DNA of 64,000 nt from Clostridium sp. DSM 17811 (GTDB lineage Bacteria > Bacillota > Clostridia > Clostridiales > Clostridiaceae). The notes beneath the pieces are model-generated. The model made no database searches. It was not told where the DNA came from and saw only the letters and a program-made list of their open reading frames with translations. This document shows, in pieces, positions 52,114-59,874 of this stretch. The position numbers were made by a program, and so were the translations under genes. The DNA is taken from positions 36,516 to 100,515 of the forward strand of contig NZ_JAHLDU010000016.1 in the NCBI RefSeq assembly GCF_018861905.1, in the 5' to 3' direction. Each line of letters opens with the position of its first letter. Position 1 is the first letter of the stretch.

Positions 52114-53385
52114 TTACTTAGAATTTTTTCTATGATTAATTACTATATCTTGTTTTTGAATCAATGTTAATGAAAGATTTAATACTATGCTCTCTTTGAT
52201 AGTATTAAAATTCATTTCTAAAGGGAATTTATCACTAAAAGGTTTTCTATCAAGTAGGGTATATGTTTCATAAATTTTCACCCTTTCCATTTTACAATTT
52301 ATAGGTTCAATGTCACAATTAATATATTCACTACATTGAGTGTTCTTTTCCCTTAAATATTCATTAAAATCATTATTAATATTTAAACAATCCGATGATA
52401 TATAAATGGGGATATAGTCTAGACCCTTTCCTTTTGAGAAAACTGGGCGAACCTTACAGTTGATTAAGGAGGTACATTTAAACGGGATATAAATTATAAC
52501 ACATTCAGTATCTAGATTAATTATGTTATCATAAACACCTTTTGCTATAGAAAAATCTATTTCATTTCTAACAAAACCCTCTAAAAAAAGGTTTCCATTC
52601 AACAAGGGTAAAATATCATCTTTTTCATAAATAGGTAATAACTTACTACTAGTTAAATATACGTTCTTTTTCATGTTTTTTATATCTAATGCAGCATTTT
52701 TCAATCTAAATGTTGATTCAATAGGAATATCTATATTTTTTTCAGCTATTATAACTGGTAATGTTGCTATTAAAGTTTCACAGTAATTATTATTTATATT
52801 TTCATGAGTTTTATAAATGTCATTGATAGTAATATTACTATCATCTTTTTTCTTTATACCTTCAATATCATCTTTAATAATTACCTCTTGTGTCGGAAGT
52901 ATGTATGTTGTCTCCAATTTATCTTCTGAATTTCTAATCAAGCTTGACTTATTTGCTGCTGCATTATTTTCACGACTAATATCTATTAAGCAGTTTTGCA
53001 ATGTTTTATTACTCATTTCACTATAATATAATCGTTGTATTAGTTTTGAAATAATAAAGGTTTTTTCCTTACTTAATCTATCACAAATAGGAGTTATAAA
53101 TTTCGAATCATCTTTAATAGTTACATCTTGTATAGGTAGTATTAATTCTAAATCCTCTTCAATGATTACTTGCTCTATAGGCAGTATTAATTCTGAATCC
53201 ATTTTATCTTTCGCATTTTTCTTTACAATTAAATTATCTAATTTTTTATTTTTATGTTTAACATTTGTTGAGTTTTTCTTGGATTTTTTATTAACATTTA
53301 TAATACAATTTGGTTGTTGTAACATATTCAAAATAATAAGCAACTTAACCATTCCCAATTTGTCACTGTTATTGTCTGGTTTCAT
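52114..53385 (-). CDS. CsxC-like protein with repeat-bearing N-terminal extension
   Basis: In this 423-residue protein the last 220 residues or so match the two CsxC-like proteins encoded next to it (IKNMKKNVYLTSSKLLPI, then LNGNLFLEGFVRNEIDFSIAKG, and KESIVLNLSLTLIQKQDIV). The first 200 residues are unrelated: a lysine-rich stretch and three or four short repeats of the form ILPI-x-x-V-x-I-x-DD (near residues 68, 80 and 172). In clostridia CsxC is a spore exosporium component, so this is probably a surface-layer variant. It is cysteine-poor compared with its neighbours. AAGGAG precedes the ATG. Confidence 0.75.
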   Translation of the reverse strand: MKPDNNSDKLGMVKLLIILNMLQQPNCIINVNKKSKKNSTNVKHKNKKLDNLIVKKNAKDKMDSELILPIEQVIIEEDLELILPIQDVTIKDDSKFITPICDRLSKEKTFIISKLIQRLYYSEMSNKTLQNCLIDISRENNAAANKSSLIRNSEDKLETTYILPTQEVIIKDDIEGIKKKDDSNITINDIYKTHENINNNYCETLIATLPVIIAEKNIDIPIESTFRLKNAALDIKNMKKNVYLTSSKLLPIYEKDDILPLLNGNLFLEGFVRNEIDFSIAKGVYDNIINLDTECVIIYIPFKCTSLINCKVRPVFSKGKGLDYIPIYISSDCLNINNDFNEYLREKNTQCSEYINCDIEPINCKMERVKIYETYTLLDRKPFSDKFPLEMNFNTIKESIVLNLSLTLIQKQDIVINHRKNSK

Positions 53386-53521
53386 TGAAGAATGCTCCTT
53401 TATTGTAATAATTTGGTATATGAAATAAAATGGACTAGACTAGCATACTGATTATTTATTTTATTTCAGATGCCTTATGTATTTAAATATCATCAAATAT
53501 ATTATATCGATGATATTTAAC

Positions 53522-53562
53522 TAACCGCTTTTCTAAAGAATAATTTTTTTTAGAAAAACGGT
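53522..53562 (-). terminator. Hairpin after the second CsxC-like gene
   Basis: TAACCGCTTTTCTAAA pairs with TTTAGAAAAACGGTTA (one mismatch), 27 bases after the stop codon. The T-run is on the forward-strand side, so termination on the reverse strand is not certain. A weaker hairpin (AAATATCATC/GATGATATTT) follows at 53490-53520. Confidence 0.5.
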
Positions 53563-53588
53563 TATTTTTAAGTGTTTATAAGAGCTCT

Positions 53589-54368
53589 TTACTCGTCGTC
53601 ATCATCGCAACAGTGAACAACCGGAATATTTACCTGCTGTAATTGTAATACTTTGACTCTAATATATACAACCATTTTTTCTATTACTTTATTATAAAGT
53701 TGTACTTTTGAATTAGTTTTATGGTATAAAGGATCTGTATTAATATCGTCTTCAAAAATCCTTATTCCTTCTAATTCACAGTATGGACTTTCAGTAAAAG
53801 TTATATTATCTTCAAGATATTGTTCACATTCTGATTTTCCCATAATAGTGCCCGTACAGTCATTACAGCCACAACTACTTAATAAATCTATTTCTTTTTG
53901 GACTCCTCGAACTTTAACTACTGGTGGCACTGTATATACAACTTCTGTTACAGCTGTAAATGGTACATCTATTGTTGTATGAGCGATTCTACCACTTACA
54001 GTTTCTTTTTCTACACAGTCAGCAGTAGCGTATTCTATATTTTTTCTTACGAATCCACCTATAAATAATTTTCCAGATATAAGAGTACCATCTGCAGCAA
54101 TTACGCCCGACCTAGGTAGTAATTTGCATTGAGTTAAATATACATTTTTCTTTATTCTTTTAATTTCAAAAAATGGCTCGTTTAATTTAAACACAGCTTC
54201 AACATCTATTTGAATCTCTCTTTCGCCGAGTACTACAGGAATTTTAGCTACTAGAGGGCCTCTAATACCAACTGGTGTAATAGTAGTTCCACTACTTAAA
54301 GGTAATGTTTGTGAACTAATAATTTTACCACAATTATCGCAAGGGTATACATCTTGATTTTTTTCCAA
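53589..54368 (-). CDS. CsxC-family spore exosporium protein
   Basis: The 259-residue protein begins with a cysteine pair (CDNCG). It continues with a strand-rich domain (VAKIPVVLGEREIQIDVEAVFKL, KRIKKNVYLTQCKLLPRSG, LFIGGFVRKNIEYATADC), a CGCNDCTG knot near residue 165 and a C-terminal acidic CCDDDDE tail. This pattern matches CsxC, a cysteine-rich exosporium protein of clostridial spores. The start codon is TTG at 54368 behind AGGAGG. It is a close duplicate of the gene at 54543, with the same sigma-K-like promoter layout. Cysteines probably crosslink the coat or exosporium lattice. Confidence 0.8.
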   Translation of the reverse strand: MEKNQDVYPCDNCGKIISSQTLPLSSGTTITPVGIRGPLVAKIPVVLGEREIQIDVEAVFKLNEPFFEIKRIKKNVYLTQCKLLPRSGVIAADGTLISGKLFIGGFVRKNIEYATADCVEKETVSGRIAHTTIDVPFTAVTEVVYTVPPVVKVRGVQKEIDLLSSCGCNDCTGTIMGKSECEQYLEDNITFTESPYCELEGIRIFEDDINTDPLYHKTNSKVQLYNKVIEKMVVYIRVKVLQLQQVNIPVVHCCDDDDE

Positions 54369-54406
54369 AGGTAATTCCTCCTTTAATTAGGTCTTATGAC
54401 CTTCTA

Positions 54407-54438
54407 CATACTATGTAGAAAATATAATAAGCGTTACC
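54407..54438 (-). promoter_or_regulatory. Sigma-K-like promoter of the second CsxC-like gene
   Basis: On the reverse strand GGTAAC ends 17 bases before CATAGTATG, close to the sigma-K consensus (AC, about 16 bases, CATAnnnTA). The other CsxC-like gene has the same elements at the same spacing. A short palindrome AGGTCTTATGACCT (54389-54402) follows. Confidence 0.65.
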
Positions 54439-54481
54439 TAAATATCATTAAATATATAATATATCGAATATATATAAATAA

Positions 54482-54520
54482 CCGTACATATAAAGAATAA
54501 TATCTTCTTTATATGCACGG
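54482..54520 (-). terminator. Hairpin after the first CsxC-like gene
   Basis: CCGTACATATAAAGAA pairs with TTCTTTATATGCACGG (one mismatch), 23 bases after the stop codon at 54543. It parallels the hairpin at 53522. Confidence 0.55.
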
Positions 54521-54542
54521 CTATACCTAAATGTTTATATAT

Positions 54543-55349
54543 TTACTTTTCGTAATCGGAATACTGAGTTGTAGTGCAATCGGGTTTAACTGGCTGAGAA
54601 AATGGAATATTTACCTGTTGCACTTGTAATACTTTAATTTTAATATATAAAACCATTTTTTCTATTATTTTATTATAAAGTTGCACTTTTGAACCTGGAT
54701 GACATTTTATAGGATCTGCATTTATATCGTCTTCAATAATTCTTACTCCTACTAACTCACAGTATGGGGTTTCAGTAAAAGTTATACTATCTTCAAAATA
54801 TTGTTCACACCCTGATTTCCCCATAATAGTTCCTGTGCAGTCATTACACCCACAACTACTTAATAAATCTATCTCAGTTTGAGCCCCACGAACACTAACT
54901 ACTGGTGGCACTGAATATTCAAGTTCCGTAACAGCTGTAAATGGTACATCAATTGTTGTGTGTGCTATTCTACCACTTACAACTTTATCCCCTATACAGT
55001 CAGCTGTTGCATATTCTATATTTTTTCTTACAAATCCACTTATAAATAATTTTCCGGATATGAGAGTACCATCTGCAGCAACTACTCCCGATCTAGGTAG
55101 TAATTTACATTGAGTTAAATATACATTTTTCTTTATTCTTTTAATTTCATAAAATGGTTCGTTCAAATTAAGCTCAGCCTCAATATCTATTTGAATCTCT
55201 GTTTCGCCAATTACTACAGGGATTTTAGCGACTAAAGGGCCACTAATACCACTTGGTTTAATTGTAACTCCACTACTTAAAGGTAATGTTTTGGAACTAA
55301 TAATTTCACCACAATTATCACAAGGGTGCGTAGTTTGATTCTTTTCCAT
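54543..55349 (-). CDS. CsxC-family spore exosporium protein, paralogue
   Basis: The 268-residue protein is nearly parallel to its neighbour at 53589 over its full length (CDNCG start, KRIKKNVYLTQCKLLPRSGVVAADGT, SCGCNDCTG), differing mainly in scattered residues and in a Pro/Thr-rich, Asp-poor tail. Nucleotide similarity is also high, so the duplication is recent. It is an exosporium candidate made late in sporulation. ATG at 55349 follows AGGAGG. It has a sigma-K-like promoter at 55389-55420. Confidence 0.8.
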   Translation of the reverse strand: MEKNQTTHPCDNCGEIISSKTLPLSSGVTIKPSGISGPLVAKIPVVIGETEIQIDIEAELNLNEPFYEIKRIKKNVYLTQCKLLPRSGVVAADGTLISGKLFISGFVRKNIEYATADCIGDKVVSGRIAHTTIDVPFTAVTELEYSVPPVVSVRGAQTEIDLLSSCGCNDCTGTIMGKSGCEQYFEDSITFTETPYCELVGVRIIEDDINADPIKCHPGSKVQLYNKIIEKMVLYIKIKVLQVQQVNIPFSQPVKPDCTTTQYSDYEK

Positions 55350-55388
55350 AAGTAAATCCTCCTTTTTTTCAGGTCTTAAGATCCTTTA

Positions 55389-55420
55389 CATAATATGTTA
55401 TAAACAAAGCAATAGTTACC
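55389..55420 (-). promoter_or_regulatory. Sigma-K-like promoter of the first CsxC-like gene
   Basis: On the reverse strand GGTAAC (55415-55420) and CATATTATG (55389-55397) are 17 bases apart, exactly as at the paralogue. The palindrome-like AGGTCTTAAGATCCT (55371-55385) follows at the same position. Confidence 0.65.
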
Positions 55421-55533
55421 GTATATTTACTTATTGTAATACTTTGATTACGAAATTTAATAAAGAACATGTTAGTATCATTTTTAATTAAGTTACGTAT
55501 TATATATTAAATAAATCTAAGGAGCGCGATGTT

Positions 55534-55950
55534 ATGTCTAATATTAAAATAAATTATCATCCTGAAGAGTGGTGTGAAGATAAAAATGATTGCGAAGACC
55601 AATGTGATTATGAAATAAAACATGATAATAAACCTACTGATAAAGATAAGTGCATTTGCGAAAAAAAACATGATGATAAACCTGCTGATAAAGATAAGTG
55701 CATTTGTGAAAAGAAACATGATGATAAACCTGCTGATAAAGATAAGTGCATTTGTGAAAAGAAACATGATGATAAACCTACTGACAAAGATAATTCCATT
55801 TGTGAAAAGAAACATGATGATAAACCTACTGACAAAAATAATTGCATTTCTAAAAAGAAACATGATGATAAAAAGGAATTATCTGAGTTAGACGAAAACC
55901 CTTGTAATATCCAGTCCCCCTTTACTTATTCAAGGTGGTCATGTTCATAA
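55534..55950 (+). CDS. Cys/Lys/Asp-rich tandem-repeat protein, probable spore-surface component
   Basis: The 138-residue protein starts MSNIKINYHPEEWCEDKND and consists largely of five 16-residue repeats of the form KHDDKPTDKDKCICEK (residues 29-108) plus part of a sixth. A non-repeat tail (ELDENPCNIQSPFTYSRWSCS) follows. It has no signal peptide or membrane segment. AAGGAG lies nine bases before the ATG. Gene divergence from two CsxC-like exosporium genes and the CxC motifs suggest a disulfide-linked spore-coat or exosporium protein. I know no matching family; function is inferred from setting. Confidence 0.65.
   Translation: MSNIKINYHPEEWCEDKNDCEDQCDYEIKHDNKPTDKDKCICEKKHDDKPADKDKCICEKKHDDKPADKDKCICEKKHDDKPTDKDNSICEKKHDDKPTDKNNCISKKKHDDKKELSELDENPCNIQSPFTYSRWSCS
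55618..55857 (+). repeat. Five in-frame 48-base tandem repeats
   Basis: Each 48-base unit encodes 16 residues. Units 2 and 3 are identical at the DNA level, and units 1, 4 and 5 differ by a few bases, so repeat number has changed recently. A partial sixth unit follows to 55872. Confidence 0.95.
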
Positions 55951-56094
55951 AGTTAAGTTAAAACTGACTTTTTTGATTAATTATATTGTTTTGTTAAAAA
56001 TTCAGACCTATGAATACATGATATCAATGGCAATCACGTCCATTTTATAAAACTACTCCATCAGTAAATGCTTGCTATTGCCTGTATATAAATG

Positions 56095-56142
56095 AAAAAA
56101 ATAAAGATACAGAGTTTATTACAACTCTGTACCTTTATTTTT
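56095..56142. terminator. Bidirectional terminator
   Basis: AAAAATAAAGATACAGAGTT pairs with AACTCTGTACCTTTATTTTT with one mismatch; it serves the L,D-transpeptidase gene (reverse) and possibly the repeat-protein gene (forward). Confidence 0.88.
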
Positions 56143-56172
56143 AAGAATCTAATCCATTTTATTAAATTAATT

Positions 56173-57549
56173 CTAATAACATATAACTGGAGTATTAGCA
56201 TCAATATTGTTATATATCGTTTTTGCTAAAATAGGTGGACAATTTATACAACCATGAGAACCATTTGTCAAATATACACTTCCGCCAAATGAAGATCTAG
56301 CAGCTAGATCATGTATTCCAATTCCGCCATTAAATGGCATGAAAACATCGACAGGCGTACTGTATCCCTCTCCCTTTAATGTTGCATTCTTTTCCTTATA
56401 TTTTAGTTTATAAACACCGGTAGGGGTTTGATGATGATTGCTAACACCACCAGTAACAACATCTCCTTGTACAACAAGAGAACCATTCTTATAAAACCAT
56501 AAATGCTGTTTCGTCAAATTAATTTCAACATAAGTACTGCCAATATCATTTATATCATGAGATGCAGCAGTTTGTATGTAATGTGGCTCTTTTGCTATAG
56601 TTTGTCCAGCTTTTATAGCCACAATTAGATCATTGACTTCCCCTGAACGACTAACCAACCAACCATAATCGCCTCCACTTACCTTTACCGTTTTCCCGAG
56701 AGACGTAGCGAAATTTCTTTGCTTACCATATGTATTATAATTATCATCAACTTTTTTTACATAATCATCCATTTTATCTTTATCAAATGTAATTTCGAGG
56801 TTTTCGTCAACTCCGAGAAAGTTATGTATTATAGAGCCGTCTAAACCTTCTTCATCTCCAGAAAAAGTATACGTGATCTTTGAAGTTATATACTTATTAA
56901 GTAAAATTTTAGTGTTTTTAACTTTTTGAGATGTTGACGTATATTTTGGATTGATGTAATAATTTCTCGCCTCCAAATCGATTGTTGTTTCTCCTTTAAC
57001 AATTGCACTTACTAAATTTGCATAAAACTGCTTGCTATCCACTTTATTTCCTTTAACTTCCTTTACAATAACGTAACCCTTATCAGAAAATTTAAAGCTA
57101 ACATTTTTAGGCTCAATTATTTTTTTGCTATCAGAAACTGCTAGCTTGTCAAAACGTTCTTTTAATAGTTTATTATCATATGTAACTATGCCATTCATTT
57201 CAGAAGTTTTCGGACTAAAAAACGAAAAAATCCACGTAAATGAATTCTGACTTTCTTTTAAAGCTTGAATTTTATCTTTTACATTATATTTTAAGCCAAT
57301 CTCATTAGCCTTAATCTGTTCTTTCACACCATTTCGTTCTTTCAAATCCAATGTATATGTTTTAGATTTCGTTAACATTTCTGCATCAACTTCCTCTACA
57401 GTTTTACAAGAAGCATCAATACCATTAATTACAAAACCATAATAAAAATGATTGCTAAAATACATTGATATACCCAAATATATAACTATTAAAATAGGTA
57501 AAGTCACTATACTTACTTTAATAGTTTTTTTATGTATTATTGTTTGCAT
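56173..57549 (-). CDS. L,D-transpeptidase (YkuD) with PG_binding_4 domain
   Basis: The 458-residue protein has an N-terminal membrane helix (about 12-32) and a peptidoglycan-binding domain of the VanW-associated/PG_binding_4 type in two copies (about 45-290). It ends in a YkuD domain with catalytic cysteine 434 in SHGCINCP and histidine in GIGIHDLA. It makes L,D (3-3) crosslinks or anchors proteins to peptidoglycan. The extra cysteine 437 right after the active site is unusual. AAAGGAGGTG precedes the ATG. Confidence 0.93.
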   Translation of the reverse strand: MQTIIHKKTIKVSIVTLPILIVIYLGISMYFSNHFYYGFVINGIDASCKTVEEVDAEMLTKSKTYTLDLKERNGVKEQIKANEIGLKYNVKDKIQALKESQNSFTWIFSFFSPKTSEMNGIVTYDNKLLKERFDKLAVSDSKKIIEPKNVSFKFSDKGYVIVKEVKGNKVDSKQFYANLVSAIVKGETTIDLEARNYYINPKYTSTSQKVKNTKILLNKYITSKITYTFSGDEEGLDGSIIHNFLGVDENLEITFDKDKMDDYVKKVDDNYNTYGKQRNFATSLGKTVKVSGGDYGWLVSRSGEVNDLIVAIKAGQTIAKEPHYIQTAASHDINDIGSTYVEINLTKQHLWFYKNGSLVVQGDVVTGGVSNHHQTPTGVYKLKYKEKNATLKGEGYSTPVDVFMPFNGGIGIHDLAARSSFGGSVYLTNGSHGCINCPPILAKTIYNNIDANTPVICY

Positions 57550-57862
57550 TGCCCTAAGGCACCTCCTTTAATAAGAATTTTATTTTGTATATACAATTCT
57601 AGTTTATTAAAATTCAAAATAAATTCAGCAAATATTTATTACTGTGTTAATTACAAAAACAGATGATAACTTTTGCCTTCACTAAGCAAGTAATATCTAA
57701 AATATGATCATTGAATTATAATAAGCATCTCTGTGTATTATAATTCTTTTCCACTTATATGTATACAATTATGACATGAAAGGTAAAAATTTGTACATGA
57801 ACAGTGTTTTTACAACATATTTGTCGTTTTATATACACTTTTTACCTTGTGTTGATTTGATT
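57550..57862. other. Gap between the YdbT-like and L,D-transpeptidase genes
   Basis: About 310 bases without a gene. AAGGTAAAAA (57780-57789) and TTTTTACCTT (57840-57849) form a 10-base inverted repeat with a 50-base spacer just after the YdbT-like stop. The remainder holds the transpeptidase promoter region, where no strong box is clear. Confidence 0.4.
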
Positions 57863-59293
57863 TCAAAATTCAACATGCTCTTTTATAAAATCTTCATTCA
57901 TGTATCCAACCGTATAAGAACTACCCAAGATGTCCCCTGCAATTGTTACTTTACATTTAGCAACAGCTTTTTTCTTTTGGAATATATTTTGTATTTTTTC
58001 CATCGACTGTATAGACTCCTTTTGTATTATAATAGTTTCTCTTGCAAGTTTTCTATATCTCATAACAATAAACTTATCACTGCAATACAGTCCATTATCA
58101 ATAAATCTTGTATAGTATAAGATTAGCAAGATAGGAATTAATAAAAAGATACAGTACCCATAAGGTGCAAAATATGCTACTAAAGACATTACTATAAATT
58201 CAGGTACTAATCTAAATAAAAGAAATCCCTTTAAAGCTTTTTTAGGAGACTTCTCTAGTTTATAACTTATATTCATTTCAGGTAAAATATCCACAAAAAA
58301 CTTATCAAGCACTGTTCTTTTAGCAATAGGACAAATCATTGTACTCTCACCCTTATCCTTTCCATAACCTATGGTTTCAACATTTAATGAAAAGTACCCT
58401 AATGACTTTTTAATAACTCCCTCAACTATTGATAAACTTTGAATTCGTTTCACCGGGATAGTTACTTCCTTTTTATCAAATAATCCATATGATAATTTAA
58501 TATTATCGTCTTCGCGTATAACTGTAAATTTATAATATTTTATAATAGTTAAACCAATAGATATAACCCAGGAAATAAACAAAATAGTAAAAATTAATAT
58601 TACTACATATTTGATTATATTAACACCATTAACTCCCTTCATTATATTATTAGTATACCCTTGAGCTTTTTTCTTAAATTCCTTCGGCACTATATCGTCT
58701 ACCTTTGAATAAAAAGCAGAAATTATAAAAAATCCAGCTAAAATACGAGTAGAAAATGTCGCCATAACAAATAAATCTTTTAAAGAAGAAGTGAGCTTTT
58801 TTATGTTTTTTTCTTCTACAATTTCATCTTGATTTTCATTTTCTTTAACCTTAAATATAATACTTTTAATTCTTAGTGCTTCCTGCTTAGATAAGAAAAT
58901 AGATATTTCAGACTTTTTATCTCCACCCGCAGTATCTATCTCAAGCCTGCAGACATTAAAAAAGCGCTGAATTAATGATGACGATATATCTGCAGTATGT
59001 ACTTGTGAAAAAGGAACGGTTCTCTCATGAATTTCAAAAATACCGTATTTCATGTACATGCCCTCAGCTTGGACGTTATATACATTTCTCTTCCATTTAA
59101 ATATAGCTAAAGCGCTAACTATACCAAAAAAAGCAATTATCACTATAACTTCAGTATAATCTCCGCCATACTTTTTAGGGATTTTAGAACCTATGGATAT
59201 TAAAAATATAATAAGTGGAACTATACTATTTTTTATAAATTGAAAAACCTCAGAAAATATTGTAAATTTATGTTGGTGCTTTAATTCTCTCAT
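57863..59293 (-). CDS. YdbT-like PH-domain membrane protein
   Basis: The 476-residue protein has several bacterial PH (bPH_2) domains between hydrophobic helices. Repeats of the form V-x-x-x-G-x-F/L-x-x-x-x-x-T/E-V-P (for example GIFEIHERTVPFSQVHT and GLFDKKEVTIPVKRIQS, GMYMKYG) mark the domains. It overlaps its small partner by four bases. YdbS/YdbT pairs form a membrane complex of uncertain function, linked in some bacteria to peptide-antibiotic resistance. Confidence 0.9.
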   Translation of the reverse strand: MRELKHQHKFTIFSEVFQFIKNSIVPLIIFLISIGSKIPKKYGGDYTEVIVIIAFFGIVSALAIFKWKRNVYNVQAEGMYMKYGIFEIHERTVPFSQVHTADISSSLIQRFFNVCRLEIDTAGGDKKSEISIFLSKQEALRIKSIIFKVKENENQDEIVEEKNIKKLTSSLKDLFVMATFSTRILAGFFIISAFYSKVDDIVPKEFKKKAQGYTNNIMKGVNGVNIIKYVVILIFTILFISWVISIGLTIIKYYKFTVIREDDNIKLSYGLFDKKEVTIPVKRIQSLSIVEGVIKKSLGYFSLNVETIGYGKDKGESTMICPIAKRTVLDKFFVDILPEMNISYKLEKSPKKALKGFLLFRLVPEFIVMSLVAYFAPYGYCIFLLIPILLILYYTRFIDNGLYCSDKFIVMRYRKLARETIIIQKESIQSMEKIQNIFQKKKAVAKCKVTIAGDILGSSYTVGYMNEDFIKEHVEF

Positions 59294-59748
59294 ATACTTC
59301 TCTCCTGAACAGTTTTCGTAATACTTAACTGAAGTTCATTTCCTATCTCACTTTCTAAATATGGAATTTTATAAGCTCCCCCAGCAGTATGTATAGTTAA
59401 ATTTATCAGTTTATACTTTTTTAATATTATTCCTTGCTCTGTATCTACATACTGAACTCTACTCATTGGTATAATTACATTTATTTCAGTAACCACTCCA
59501 TATTTCAAGATAATTTTTTCTTCGTCCATATCATAACTAAATTTTTTATACTTATATTTTGGCATAAACAATGAATTTATAAATATTATAATTGCTATTA
59601 CATACACACTAAATATTAATATATATTTCCATATTGAATCAAAGCCTAAAAATATACTTAAAGCCACTGCAATTACTAAAAATACACTTGTAATAACTAG
59701 TCCATCAATTGTCCACATTTTTTTTGAAAACGGTGAAATTTTTTTCAT
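59290..59748 (-). CDS. YdbS-like PH-domain membrane protein
   Basis: The 152-residue protein has two adjacent hydrophobic helices (about 12-55) and one PH domain (EEKIILKYGVVTEINVIIPMSRVQYVDTEQGIILKKYKL). I start it at the ATG at 59748, eight bases after GGAGG; an in-frame start at 59760 lacks a ribosome-binding site. It is the small partner of the YdbT-like protein. Confidence 0.9.
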   Translation of the reverse strand: MKKISPFSKKMWTIDGLVITSVFLVIAVALSIFLGFDSIWKYILIFSVYVIAIIIFINSLFMPKYKYKKFSYDMDEEKIILKYGVVTEINVIIPMSRVQYVDTEQGIILKKYKLINLTIHTAGGAYKIPYLESEIGNELQLSITKTVQERSI

Positions 59749-59831
59749 AATAACCTCCATAAAATTATTTGCTTATTCATCCTCTAGTATCTATTGTACT
59801 ATATTTAGTTATATTAGTGGCAATATAAACC

Positions 59832-59870
59832 AAAAAGACTAACACAATAATTTCTCCCCGTGTTAGCCTT
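59832..59870 (-). terminator. Terminator of the gerA-type operon
   Basis: On the reverse strand AAGGCTAACAC pairs with GTGTTAGTCTT (one G-T pair), followed by a T-run, directly after the C subunit gene. Confidence 0.88.
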
Positions 59871-59874
59871 AAAT

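Noticed and set aside
52817..53428. Forward frames inside the 423-residue CsxC-like gene
   Set aside because: Antisense to a coding region supported by homology with its neighbours; hydrophobic low-complexity products.
55507..55863. Long open frames on the reverse strand and in the other forward frame across the 48-base repeats
   Set aside because: A repeat length divisible by three keeps every frame open when one unit lacks stops. These frames lack ribosome-binding sites and give low-complexity hydrophobic or basic strings; the frame from 55534 has the ribosome-binding site and a non-repeat tail.
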